Below the pieces are notes generated by a model. The model was given only the letters and a program-made list of their open reading frames with translations. It was not told the origin of the DNA and did no database searches. The translations under genes and the position numbers were made by a program. A stretch of DNA of 64,000 nucleotides, taken from positions 8,629-72,628 of the forward strand of contig DKUN01000016.1 in the NCBI GenBank assembly GCA_002490725.1, read 5' to 3'. Positions within the stretch are counted from its first letter, which is position 1. Each line of letters opens with the position of its first letter. This stretch comes from Porphyromonadaceae bacterium UBA7203. Its GTDB lineage: Bacteria > Bacteroidota > Bacteroidia > Bacteroidales > Muribaculaceae. Of the stretch, positions 9,121-17,086 are shown one piece after another.

Positions 9121-9164
9121 AAAACAACACACACGAGTCTCGCGGTTATCGCAGACTCGTGTGT
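9121..9164 (-). terminator. Terminator after tRNA-Ser
   Basis: A 12-bp perfect stem (9129-9140 with 9153-9164, ACACACGAGTCT) and 12-nt loop, followed on the minus strand by GTTGTTTT. It begins 3 nt after the encoded CCA end of tRNA-Ser. Confidence 0.85.
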
Positions 9165-9167
9165 TAT

Positions 9168-9255
9168 TGGCGGAAAGAGAGGGATTCGAACCCCCGGAGG
9201 TGTGACCCTCGTCGGTTTTCAAGACCGATGCAATCGACCACTCTGCCATCTTTCC
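9168..9255 (-). tRNA. tRNA-Ser(UGA)
   Basis: An 88-nt gene including an encoded CCA. The 5' end GGAAAGA pairs with TCTTTCC, discriminator G, then CCA. The anticodon stem-loop is TCGGT-CTTGAAA-ACCGA, giving anticodon TGA. A long variable arm (CGAGGGTCACACCTC) marks it as a class II serine tRNA, and the T-arm GGGGGTTCGAATCCC is canonical. Confidence 0.97.
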
Positions 9256-9302
9256 TTACTTGCGCAGTGAAGCGTTTTGCGAGTGCAAAGTTATGAATAA
9301 AT

Positions 9303-9333
9303 TTTGGATATTGCAAATTTTTTTGTATTTTTG
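9303..9333 (+). promoter_or_regulatory. Promoter of parC
   Basis: TTTG (9303-9306), 19-bp spacer, TATTTTTG (9326-9333). The -7 box ends only 6 nt before the ATG at 9340, so the mRNA would start at or next to the start codon. Confidence 0.75.
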
Positions 9334-9339
9334 CGTGTT

Positions 9340-11979
9340 ATGAGTGACGAACCGATAGACCAATCATTACCTGAAAATCCGGCAGAGGATTTAAATTCAA
9401 TTCGTTATCAGCTGAAATCAATGTATCGCAGCTGGTTTCTTGATTATGCCTCATATGTGATTCTGCAGCGTGCCGTGCCCAGCATTGACGACGGCCTCAA
9501 GCCCGTGCAACGCCGCGTGCTGCATTCAATGAAGAGCCTCGACGACGGCCGTTTCAACAAGGTTGCCGGCATTGTCGGCGATACCATGAAATATCACCCC
9601 CACGGCGATGCCTCGATTAAAGAGGCCCTGGTGCAACTCGGCCAGAAAGAACTGCTCATCGAAACCCAGGGTAACTGGGGCAACATTCTGACCGGCGACG
9701 CCGCGGCTGCCGGCCGTTACATCGAGGCCCGCCTAAGCCCGTTTGCCCTGCAGGTGCTCTACAACCCCAAACTGACCGAATGGGTTCCCAGCTACGACGG
9801 ACGCAACCGCGAACCCGTTTTTCTGCCCGTCAAATTCCCGCTGCTGCTCGCCCAGGGAGTTGAAGGCATTGCCGTCGGTCTGTCAAGCAAAATTCTGCCT
9901 CATAACTTCAACGAAATCCTTGACGCATGCGTAGCATACCTGCGCAGCGAGGAATTCTCGCTGCTGCCCGACTTCCCGACGGGCGGCTTCATCGACGTGA
10001 GCCGCTATAACGACGGCCAGCGCGGCGGATGCGTCAAAGTGAGAGCCAAAATCGAAAAAGTCGACAACAAAACCCTTGCCATAACCGAAATTCCATTCGG
10101 CTCGACAACCCGCTCCATCACCGACTCAATTATCAAGGCAATGGAAAAGGGCAAAATCAAGGTACGCAAGGTCGACGACCACACGTCGGAACATGCACGC
10201 ATAACCGTCTACCTCCAGCCGGGAGCATCGAGCGACAAAACAATCGATGCCCTCTATGCCTTCACCGACTGCGAGCTCAGCATCTACCCCAACTGCTGCG
10301 TAATCCGCGACAAAAAGCCCTGCTTCATCAGCATCAGCGACTACCTGCGCTATAGCGTCGACGCCACGCGCGAACTTTTGCGCAGCGAACTGCTCATCAA
10401 GCGCGGTGAAATCGAAGAGTTGCTCCACTTCGCCTCACTCGAACGCATCTTCATCGAAGAGCGTATCTATAAAGACAAAGAATATGAACAGGCGCGCAGC
10501 TTCGAGGCGGCCACAGCCCATATCCACAAGCGGCTCGAGCCGTTTGCCGACATGTTCATCCGCGAGGTGACCGACGACGACGTGCAGCGCCTCTACGAAA
10601 TCAAAATGGGCCGCATACTGCGGTTCAACAAAGACAAGGCCGACGAACTCATCGCCTCCTATAAAGACAAAATTGCCGATATCAACCATAAGCTATCCGA
10701 CATTGTCGCCTACGCAATCGAATGGTATGAAGAGCTGAAAGCGAAATATGGCGAACCCTACGGGCGCCACACAGTGATTCGCGGGTTCGACAGCATCGAG
10801 GCCGCAACCGTGGCCGAAGCAAACCGCAAGCTCTACATCAACCGCTCAGAAGGATTCATCGGCACCTCGCTGACCAAAGATGAGTTCATTGCCCCATGCT
10901 CCGACCTCGACGACGTAATCATCTTTTTCCGCGACGGCAAATACAAGGTCGTCAAGGTCCAGGAAAAGATGTTTATCGGCAAGAAAACTATCGAGCACAT
11001 CGGAGTCTATAAGAAAAAAGACGAACGCACCGTCTACAACGTAATTTACCGCGACGGCAAGGAGGGCACATACTTCATGAAACGCTTCGCTGTGACCGGA
11101 GTGCGGCGCGACCAGGAATATGACCTCACGCAAGGCACTCCCGGAAGCCGCATCTGCTACTTCACCGCCAACTCCAACGGCGAAGCCGAAGTTGTCAGAG
11201 TTACCCTCAAGCCTAAAGCTCGACTCAACAAACTCCAATTCGACGTCGACTTTGCCGAACTGAGCATCAAAGGCAAGCAGAGCCGCGGCAACATCGTCAC
11301 ACGCAACGAGGTCCACCGCTTTTCGCTGCGCGAACGCGGCGCCTCGACCCTCGGAGGACGCAAAGTATGGTTCGACGCCGACGTTAACCGACTGAACTAC
11401 GACGGTCGCGGCGAATTCCTCGGCGAATTCCAAGGCACCGACCTCGTGCTCGTAATTCTCAAAAGCGGCGAATACTACACCACCGGCTTCGACGCCACCA
11501 ACCACTACGACGAACCCATTTTGCGCATCGAACGCTTCAGGCCCAACGTGGTCTGGACCGCAGTGCTCAACGACGCCGACCAGGGATTTCCCTACATCAA
11601 GCGCTTCAAATTCGAGGCTTCGGCCAAAAAACAGCGCTTCATCGGCGAAAACTCCTCGTCCGAACTGCTCATGCTCAGCGACGCCGCCGGCGCCCGCATC
11701 AGGGTGGAATTCGGCGATGGCGACTCATTCCGCGAGCCGCTCGAAATCATCGCGGCCGAATTCATCGGCATCAAGTCATTCAAAGCCAAGGGCAAACGCC
11801 TCACTACCTACACCATCGGCAACCTCACGGAACTGGAACCGGCCAACATTGAAGCCGAAACGGCCGACAGCGAGAGCGACGACCCCGACAACACCCCTGA
11901 GCAACCGGTCGAACCCGACATGAGCGACGATGAAGTGCGCGACTCCCTGCTTGGCCAGGAGCGCCTGAATCTGGAATAA
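9340..11979 (+). CDS. parC: DNA topoisomerase IV subunit A (GyrA/ParC family)
   Basis: An 879-residue type IIA topoisomerase A subunit. The N-terminal half has YRSWFLDYASYVILQRAVPSIDDG, the active tyrosine context AAAAGRYIEARLS near residue 115-130, and the quinolone-pocket region HPHGDASIKEALV. The C-terminal beta-pinwheel region is degenerate and ends in an acidic tail, as in ParC and unlike full GyrA. It decatenates daughter chromosomes together with ParE, not seen here. An upstream TTG in frame is rejected because it overlaps the promoter; MSDEPIDQSLPEN fits known Bacteroides starts. Monocistronic with a near-leaderless promoter. Confidence 0.92.
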   Translation: MSDEPIDQSLPENPAEDLNSIRYQLKSMYRSWFLDYASYVILQRAVPSIDDGLKPVQRRVLHSMKSLDDGRFNKVAGIVGDTMKYHPHGDASIKEALVQLGQKELLIETQGNWGNILTGDAAAAGRYIEARLSPFALQVLYNPKLTEWVPSYDGRNREPVFLPVKFPLLLAQGVEGIAVGLSSKILPHNFNEILDACVAYLRSEEFSLLPDFPTGGFIDVSRYNDGQRGGCVKVRAKIEKVDNKTLAITEIPFGSTTRSITDSIIKAMEKGKIKVRKVDDHTSEHARITVYLQPGASSDKTIDALYAFTDCELSIYPNCCVIRDKKPCFISISDYLRYSVDATRELLRSELLIKRGEIEELLHFASLERIFIEERIYKDKEYEQARSFEAATAHIHKRLEPFADMFIREVTDDDVQRLYEIKMGRILRFNKDKADELIASYKDKIADINHKLSDIVAYAIEWYEELKAKYGEPYGRHTVIRGFDSIEAATVAEANRKLYINRSEGFIGTSLTKDEFIAPCSDLDDVIIFFRDGKYKVVKVQEKMFIGKKTIEHIGVYKKKDERTVYNVIYRDGKEGTYFMKRFAVTGVRRDQEYDLTQGTPGSRICYFTANSNGEAEVVRVTLKPKARLNKLQFDVDFAELSIKGKQSRGNIVTRNEVHRFSLRERGASTLGGRKVWFDADVNRLNYDGRGEFLGEFQGTDLVLVILKSGEYYTTGFDATNHYDEPILRIERFRPNVVWTAVLNDADQGFPYIKRFKFEASAKKQRFIGENSSSELLMLSDAAGARIRVEFGDGDSFREPLEIIAAEFIGIKSFKAKGKRLTTYTIGNLTELEPANIEAETADSESDDPDNTPEQPVEPDMSDDEVRDSLLGQERLNLE

Positions 11980-11996
11980 AAACTACTCTTGCCGAA

Positions 11997-12332
11997 TCAA
12001 CGAAAACGATGCAGAGCGTCGCGCAGGCCAACCAAGACCTCGCGCACGTTCTGCAGACGCTCTATCGCGCGCTGCTTCGCGGCAACCGAGTCAGCCGACA
12101 CTCGCATCTGCTCGGCCGCAGCCTCGATTTTCAGGCCACGGTCACACAGCAAATAACGAATCTGACGCAACATGGCTATATTCTCAGGCGTATAATAACG
12201 TGTGCCCTTCTCATTACGCTTCACGCGTAACTGCGGAAACACACTCTCCCAATAGCGCAGAGTGCTCGCAGGCTCGCCCAGAATCTCGCTCACTTCCCTG
12301 ATGCGATAATAGCTCTTGGTCAGTTCTTTCAT
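11997..12332 (-). CDS. MerR-family transcriptional regulator (short form)
   Basis: A 111-residue protein with an N-terminal MerR winged helix: YYRIREVSEILGEPASTLRYWE (helix-turn-helix, residues ~8-29) followed by the wing RNEKGTRYYTPENIAML. After residue ~80 there is only a short helix that could dimerise; no ligand-binding domain or cysteine cluster is present, so the effector is unknown. Short MerR proteins of this type are common and conserved in Bacteroidetes. It lies 28 bp downstream of the M23 peptidase gene on the same strand and probably shares its transcript. Confidence 0.85.
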   Translation of the reverse strand: MKELTKSYYRIREVSEILGEPASTLRYWESVFPQLRVKRNEKGTRYYTPENIAMLRQIRYLLCDRGLKIEAAAEQMRVSADSVAAKQRAIERLQNVREVLVGLRDALHRFR

Positions 12333-12360
12333 AATTTCAATAGCTCTAATTACTGATAGA

Positions 12361-13320
12361 TCAGTCCATCACGTGGCCCGCATTCTCGGCATGCTCAATC
12401 ATTGCCGCATACTCCTCGGGCGTCAGATCATAAAAATAATAGTTAACAGGATTTTGCGGCACATTCTTCAGCCGCACCTCATAATGAACATGCGGCCCGG
12501 TACTCTTGCCGGTATCGCCCGAATAACCTATAAGGTCGCCGCGCTTTACCTGCTGGCCGGGAGTCACAATAATCTTCGACAAATGCGCATAACGCGTCAG
12601 ATAACCGAACCCATGGTCAATGTCAATGCGGTTCCCGTAACCGCTGTGCCAGTCCGCAGCCGAAACCGTACCGTTGCCGGTAGCATAGACCGGAGTGCCG
12701 ATATCGCACGCAAAATCCATGCCTTCGTGCATCTTGACCGTGCCGTAAATCGGGTCGACACGCAGCCCGTAACCGCTCGCCATCTGCTTGAGATGCACCT
12801 CCGACACCGGCTGAATAGCCGGAATATGCGACAAACGGTCGGCTCTCGACAACGCCAGGCGCCTCAACTCATCGAAACTCTGACTCTGCACCACTATTTC
12901 GCGCTCAAGCAGATTCATCTTATCGTTAAGCGCTGTTGCAAGCGACTTATCGCTAAGCGCACCCAACATAGAACGCTCCAGGCCCGCATAGCGCTTCGTG
13001 TCTGAAATCCGGTCGGCCTGCATCATCACCCTGTAAAAATTATTATCGCGATCAGCCAGGTCGCTCATAACCTCATGCGCCGCATCCATGCGCGCGTTAA
13101 GCAGCTCCAGCTGATCGGAAAGCTCACGATTCTCGGCACGCAGCATGCGCTCCTTAGGGAGGTCAATCACACCATTGAGTACAAAAAACACTGATGCGCC
13201 CAAAGCAAGCGACACTATCAGATGGCCAAGCGCTGCCAGCCAGCGGCTGCGGCGCGACGGATACACGCGCTCATAGCTGCCCGACTTCTCATTATATCGA
13301 TAGTAAACCTTCTTGCTCAT
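12361..13320 (-). CDS. M23 (LytM) peptidoglycan endopeptidase, membrane anchored
   Basis: A 319-residue protein: cytoplasmic basic N-terminus, one membrane span (~27-49), a periplasmic coiled coil (~55-160, rich in Leu/Glu/Arg), and a C-terminal LytM domain. Zinc and catalytic residues are visible: His198 and Asp202 in MHEGMD, His246, and His277/His279 in GPHVHYE, so the enzyme looks active. It would cleave peptidoglycan cross-links during growth or division. The frame extends upstream through the tRNA-Gly gene on the opposite strand; ATG at 13320 is chosen, 11 nt after a consensus -7 box. Followed by a MerR gene. Confidence 0.9.
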   Translation of the reverse strand: MSKKVYYRYNEKSGSYERVYPSRRSRWLAALGHLIVSLALGASVFFVLNGVIDLPKERMLRAENRELSDQLELLNARMDAAHEVMSDLADRDNNFYRVMMQADRISDTKRYAGLERSMLGALSDKSLATALNDKMNLLEREIVVQSQSFDELRRLALSRADRLSHIPAIQPVSEVHLKQMASGYGLRVDPIYGTVKMHEGMDFACDIGTPVYATGNGTVSAADWHSGYGNRIDIDHGFGYLTRYAHLSKIIVTPGQQVKRGDLIGYSGDTGKSTGPHVHYEVRLKNVPQNPVNYYFYDLTPEEYAAMIEHAENAGHVMD

Positions 13321-13331
13321 AGATGCACCCA

Positions 13332-13365
13332 CAAAGTTACAAAAAAAACGCGAAAACTTTGCAAA
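13332..13365 (-). promoter_or_regulatory. Promoter of the M23 peptidase gene
   Basis: Minus-strand TAACTTTG (13339-13332) with TTTG (13365-13362) 22 bp upstream. The -33 box abuts, head to head, the -33 box of the divergent tRNA-Gly promoter in the palindrome TTTGCAAA. Confidence 0.7.
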
Positions 13366-13388
13366 CTCACAAAAATCGCGTAAATTTG
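13358..13388 (+). promoter_or_regulatory. Promoter of tRNA-Gly
   Basis: TTTG (13358-13361), 19-bp spacer, TAAATTTG (13381-13388), then 21 nt to the mature tRNA 5' end. Confidence 0.75.
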
Positions 13389-13409
13389 CATCATCAATCT
13401 CCTCAATTC

Positions 13410-13482
13410 GCGATAATAGCTCAGTTGGTAGAGCATCGGCTTCCCAAGCCGAGGGCCGCGGGTTCGAGCCCCGTTTATCGCT
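13410..13482 (+). tRNA. tRNA-Gly(CCC)
   Basis: A 73-nt cloverleaf: acceptor GCGATAA / TTATCGC, D-arm GCTCAGTTGGTAGAGC, anticodon stem-loop TCGGC-TTCCCAA-GCCGA with anticodon CCC, T-arm GCGGGTTCGAGCCCCGT, discriminator T. CCA is not encoded (the next bases are CCCC), unlike tRNA-Ser in this window. Confidence 0.96.
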
Positions 13483-13546
13483 CCCCGGCGCTCCTTCGCT
13501 CCAACAGGCCGCCCGTTTTGCCTGAGCGAGAGCCCTCATGAACAAA

Positions 13547-13590
13547 AATCGCCCCGAAGCATTATCGAATGCTACGGGGCGATTGCTTTT
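13547..13590. terminator. Terminator hairpin
   Basis: AATCGCCCC-GAAGCATT / AATGCT-ACGGGGCGATT inverted repeat (13547-13584), followed on the plus strand by GCTTTTTAT and preceded by an A-run on the other side. It can end tRNA-Gly and the minus-strand PUL transcript. Confidence 0.85.
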
Positions 13591-13609
13591 TATGCTTATA
13601 TGAACTATC

Positions 13610-15634
13610 TTATTTCACAAACACTTTGCGACCGTTGTGAATGTAGAAGCCGCGGCCGGGATTGGCGACTTTGCGGCCAAGCAGGTCATAGTAACAGTTG
13701 TCGGCAACTTCGGTTTCATTGATTTCGCCGATGGCTGACGGATCGCTCGAAACCGAGCCTACGACATAGCTGATAGGAGTGCGGGCAATACAGCCGGCGC
13801 CGCCGGGAATATAAAACTCAAGATTAACCGTCTCGCCTTCGACAAACGTCTCGGTAGTAGTGAGTGAGCGCACGCCGTTCTCCATTGCGAGGCCTTTAGG
13901 TATGTTGTTGATAAACAGATCGCCGTTTACCATTCCGAAGGGCTCTCCGTTGGCCCACTCATATTTGGCGCTGATTGTCAGGGTTCCGTCGGCATTATAG
14001 ACAATGGTGTAGCTGACTGTGAATTCATAGTCATTGCCCTCCTGCGTGCAAACGCCTTTTTCCGTGCCGGAGAATGTTACGCCGTCGCCTGAAACCTCCT
14101 CGGTCTTGAACTCCACGACACGAGGCTCTGTGGAGTTCTTGCTGTCGCTCACAACGACTTCGGCATTATAGTGGGTGTCGGGGGTCAGTCCGGTCACACG
14201 AATGCTTACTGTTTCACCCGGGGCGCCGGCTGCGGTAAATTGACGGCCGTCGACGGTTACAACATAGTGCAGGGTCGAAGCGTCGTCGGTAGCGCTCATG
14301 GTAAAGACAGCGCTGCGTGCATCGGCCTCAACGGTTACGTCGCCCAGCACGGGCACTGTTTCGTCAGTTTCGTCAACATAGGGCGAGAAGTATATGTTGG
14401 CCATAACAATGTCGCTTGCATTAGCTTCGTCAAAACGCACCGACAGGGTGTGAAGCACCGTTTCGTTGTGCACGTCGACATCAAACGAATTCCACTCGCC
14501 GGCCTTGATGCTGATGGGGTGATTGTCGCCGATGGTGGCGGTTCGTTCGAACACGATGTTACCCTCTACGTCCTTGGTGCCGAAAATGTCGATATGGAAC
14601 TTTCCGAGACCGCGCTCAACGGGATTGATATCCACGTCCCATCCGCCCATGACTTCGGCCGAGTTGTTATAGACAAACACGCAGCGGGTGTTGCCGAATG
14701 CGGCTGCAACGTCGCCGTTGCCGAACGTCATGCGGCCATACTCCTTTGCGCCGCCGTTGTATGCAACGATGAATCCGGCCGTGCCGTTATAGCGTGTGTC
14801 AGTGTTGGTAAAAATCGGAAGGGCTATATTGTCGGCAAGGGGGGCATCGGGAGCCGACACGCCATAAACCGTCTGGCTGAGACTTACCTCGCCGGCAGTA
14901 GCCGTAACTACGGCCGAGCTGCCATTGACGGTCAGTTTGCCGTTATCGATCGAACCGCCCTCAACCGTATAGGTGACATCGGTAACGTCAAGCCCGAACT
15001 GGTCCTTGACAGTCAGCTGCACGTCGGAGGCCACACCTTCGATGAAAAACTGCGGGCTTACGTTAAAGGAGGTGAGCACCTGTTCGGCAGGAGCCATAGC
15101 CGAGATGGAGCGTATCTTCACACCCCAGGCGTAATTGGTGGGCGCCGTAGGCTGGAATACGAGGTAACGGCCCTGCGAGCCGGAAGGCAGTGTGGCCGTG
15201 TTGGTAGTGTACTGGCCCAGTCCTTGCGCCGAATATGTCGGCTCCGTACCGAGAATATCAGTTGTCGGCACTTCGTCGGTAAGCCAAATGTCATATGCGT
15301 CGGCAGCGGCGCCCTCCCAGGTAGTTGTAACCGTCATAACGCCGGTCGACTGCTCCATGTCAACATAAAAGCCTTGAATGCCGATGGCCTGATTTTCCGG
15401 GGTGTTCAGTTCCCCGTTTTCCGGATACAGAAAAACATTGTCGGTGTTTGTCGGAACGGCTACGAGTTTTTCGAGGTCGGCGGTAATGAACGTATAGCTC
15501 TGTTCGCCTGCGCTCCACGTCTTCGCCTCACCGAGCGTATGGACCGGTTTGCCGGCCAATATATTCTGGGCATAAACGGCACAGCCGAGGCCGGCAATGC
15601 CAAGGACCATGGATAGTGCAATAATTCTCTTCAT
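13610..15634 (-). CDS. Secreted multidomain protein of the glucan locus, T9SS-like tail
   Basis: A 674-residue exported protein not assignable to an enzyme family. Seen: signal sequence MKRIIALSMVLGIAGLGC (a GLGC lipobox or SPI cleavage after VYAQ are both possible); a ~170-residue N-terminal beta domain that reads like a discoidin/galactose-binding module (YNA/WGVKIRSI); bacterial-Ig-like strands (~190-270); a second jelly-roll-like stretch (~280-430); a fibronectin III-like module (~435-510, GLTPDTHYNAEVVVSD); and a C-terminal tail YYDLLGRKVANPGRGFYIHN typical of short T9SS sorting signals. Last gene of the locus, 21 bp after GH128. Likely glycan binding on the cell surface; inference only. 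Confidence 0.6.
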   Translation of the reverse strand: MKRIIALSMVLGIAGLGCAVYAQNILAGKPVHTLGEAKTWSAGEQSYTFITADLEKLVAVPTNTDNVFLYPENGELNTPENQAIGIQGFYVDMEQSTGVMTVTTTWEGAAADAYDIWLTDEVPTTDILGTEPTYSAQGLGQYTTNTATLPSGSQGRYLVFQPTAPTNYAWGVKIRSISAMAPAEQVLTSFNVSPQFFIEGVASDVQLTVKDQFGLDVTDVTYTVEGGSIDNGKLTVNGSSAVVTATAGEVSLSQTVYGVSAPDAPLADNIALPIFTNTDTRYNGTAGFIVAYNGGAKEYGRMTFGNGDVAAAFGNTRCVFVYNNSAEVMGGWDVDINPVERGLGKFHIDIFGTKDVEGNIVFERTATIGDNHPISIKAGEWNSFDVDVHNETVLHTLSVRFDEANASDIVMANIYFSPYVDETDETVPVLGDVTVEADARSAVFTMSATDDASTLHYVVTVDGRQFTAAGAPGETVSIRVTGLTPDTHYNAEVVVSDSKNSTEPRVVEFKTEEVSGDGVTFSGTEKGVCTQEGNDYEFTVSYTIVYNADGTLTISAKYEWANGEPFGMVNGDLFINNIPKGLAMENGVRSLTTTETFVEGETVNLEFYIPGGAGCIARTPISYVVGSVSSDPSAIGEINETEVADNCYYDLLGRKVANPGRGFYIHNGRKVFVK

Positions 15635-15655
15635 AGTGTTTTGATATTAGTTTGA

Positions 15656-17083
15656 TTATTTGATGTAAATTTTACGTCCGCCGGCAACATACACGCCACG
15701 CGGAAGATTGTCGGCCGAAGGCATGCGACGTCCCTGCAGGTCGTAAACAGCGGCATCACTACCGATTTCGCCCACTGTTACAGAGCGCAATGCCGCCGAG
15801 TCAGACAGACGCACGGCCGAAAAGCGCATGCCGCTCGGGCTCGCGGGAACAGCATCGGCAATGCGAATCACCTGCTTGCCCTGCTTCAGTTCAATGCAGA
15901 AACTCTCTTCGGTATAAACGTCGTCCTTGCCCGAAAGCTCAATGGTTTTGACGGGGGCAAGTTCATCGCACGGCTCGGAATTTTCGTCGACCGAATAGAT
16001 TGCAATCTGAGGGTCGAACCTCACAGGCTCACCCTGGCCGGCCACACGGAGCGTCAGATAATACGTGCCGGCTGCCGGCACGTCAAACTGATAGTCTATC
16101 CACGAGCCGCTGTTGAAGCGGGTCACCTCAATCGGCGCGTCGATGGCCGAGTCGGTATTGGAGCCGAGCAGTATGCCCTTCTGCGATATGAAGTTCTTTG
16201 ACGGAACCCACTCGCCAACGGCATTGTATTCATCCGCGTCGAACACAGGCAGATTGAAGTAAACCTTGCCCTGCTCGGAAAGAAAGCGCTCATTCTCCTT
16301 ACTGCCTTTGGCAACAAGGGCGAAGTTGGGAGCCGAGTTGCTCTCCGACTCGCCTATGGCCTTAAACCAGGCATAGCGGAAAATCCACGGCGTCTTTTCA
16401 AGCCACTCTACCGACTGAATCATCGAGGCAATCTGAGTTTCAGGGGCAATGTAGGTGTTGGGGTCCTCGCCCGGCCAGTAGCAGAACTCGGTCAGCCAGA
16501 CCTCCTTGCCATAGCGCTCGTGGAAGGTGGTGGCAAGTTCTACGATATTGCCGAGACCGCCATAGGAGTGCACTGCAACATAGTCGAAGGCATCGTTGCC
16601 TACAAGCGCCACGAATTCGTCAAACCATTGGGTCGGGTTCTGGTAAGGCGGATTGGGCGAATAGTTCATGGCCGGCGCTACCAGCTTGAGGCCAAGCTCA
16701 TCGGCCAGGGCGCGGACCTGAGGCCACGCTGCGGCGGCAGCGGCAGGCGTCATGTTAGCCTGGTTGGAGAAATTCGGTTCGTTGAAACCGAGCAGATATT
16801 TGGTTTCGGGATGCGAGGCCACATATTTGCGGATTTTATCGGCACCATAGGTGGCATTCCAGCACATCGGCACGAACTCCATGCCGGGCGCGGACCCCAG
16901 GTAGGTGTTGCCGAACTCATTGCCCCAGTTATAAAACCAGGTGCAATGTTGATTCAGCAGGGCCAGCTCGGCCTTGAAGCGGATTTCGTTTTCACTGATG
17001 CCGCGCTTTGGAGCTTTTGCCAGGGCGGCCGGCACGCCTGAAATAATCGAGGCAGCGGCAAGTATGACGGTCAGCTTGTTCAT
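15656..17083 (-). CDS. GH128-type beta-1,3-glucanase with C-terminal binding module and T9SS-like tail
   Basis: A 475-residue secreted enzyme. Signal peptide to ~Ala22; residues ~25-275 match the Glyco_hydro_cc/GH128 barrel: acid/base Glu102 in LLGFNEPN, YVAVHSYGG near 168, nucleophile Glu199 in VWLTEFC. GH128 enzymes are endo-acting on beta-1,3-glucan. Residues ~290-430 form a CBM6-like beta-sandwich (GSWIDYQFDVPAAGTYYLTLR). The tail VYDLQGRRMPS...GRKIYIK resembles T9SS sorting motifs. It sits 3 bp after GH3 on the same transcript, so it fits the locus as an endo-glucanase complementing GH16. GH158 or another clan GH-A family is the main alternative. Confidence 0.82.
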   Translation of the reverse strand: MNKLTVILAAASIISGVPAALAKAPKRGISENEIRFKAELALLNQHCTWFYNWGNEFGNTYLGSAPGMEFVPMCWNATYGADKIRKYVASHPETKYLLGFNEPNFSNQANMTPAAAAAAWPQVRALADELGLKLVAPAMNYSPNPPYQNPTQWFDEFVALVGNDAFDYVAVHSYGGLGNIVELATTFHERYGKEVWLTEFCYWPGEDPNTYIAPETQIASMIQSVEWLEKTPWIFRYAWFKAIGESESNSAPNFALVAKGSKENERFLSEQGKVYFNLPVFDADEYNAVGEWVPSKNFISQKGILLGSNTDSAIDAPIEVTRFNSGSWIDYQFDVPAAGTYYLTLRVAGQGEPVRFDPQIAIYSVDENSEPCDELAPVKTIELSGKDDVYTEESFCIELKQGKQVIRIADAVPASPSGMRFSAVRLSDSAALRSVTVGEIGSDAAVYDLQGRRMPSADNLPRGVYVAGGRKIYIK

Positions 17084-17086
17084 GAC

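Noticed and set aside
9114..9296. Plus-strand open frame across tRNA-Ser
   Set aside because: It only reads the tRNA gene and its terminator; the minus-strand extension of the 181-residue protein likewise runs through the tRNA.
13313..13545. Open frames over tRNA-Gly in both strands
   Set aside because: They are translations of the tRNA gene and flanking promoters.
14171..15616. 481-codon antisense frame to the 674-residue protein
   Set aside because: Shadow frame; the minus-strand gene has signal peptide, domains and sorting tail.
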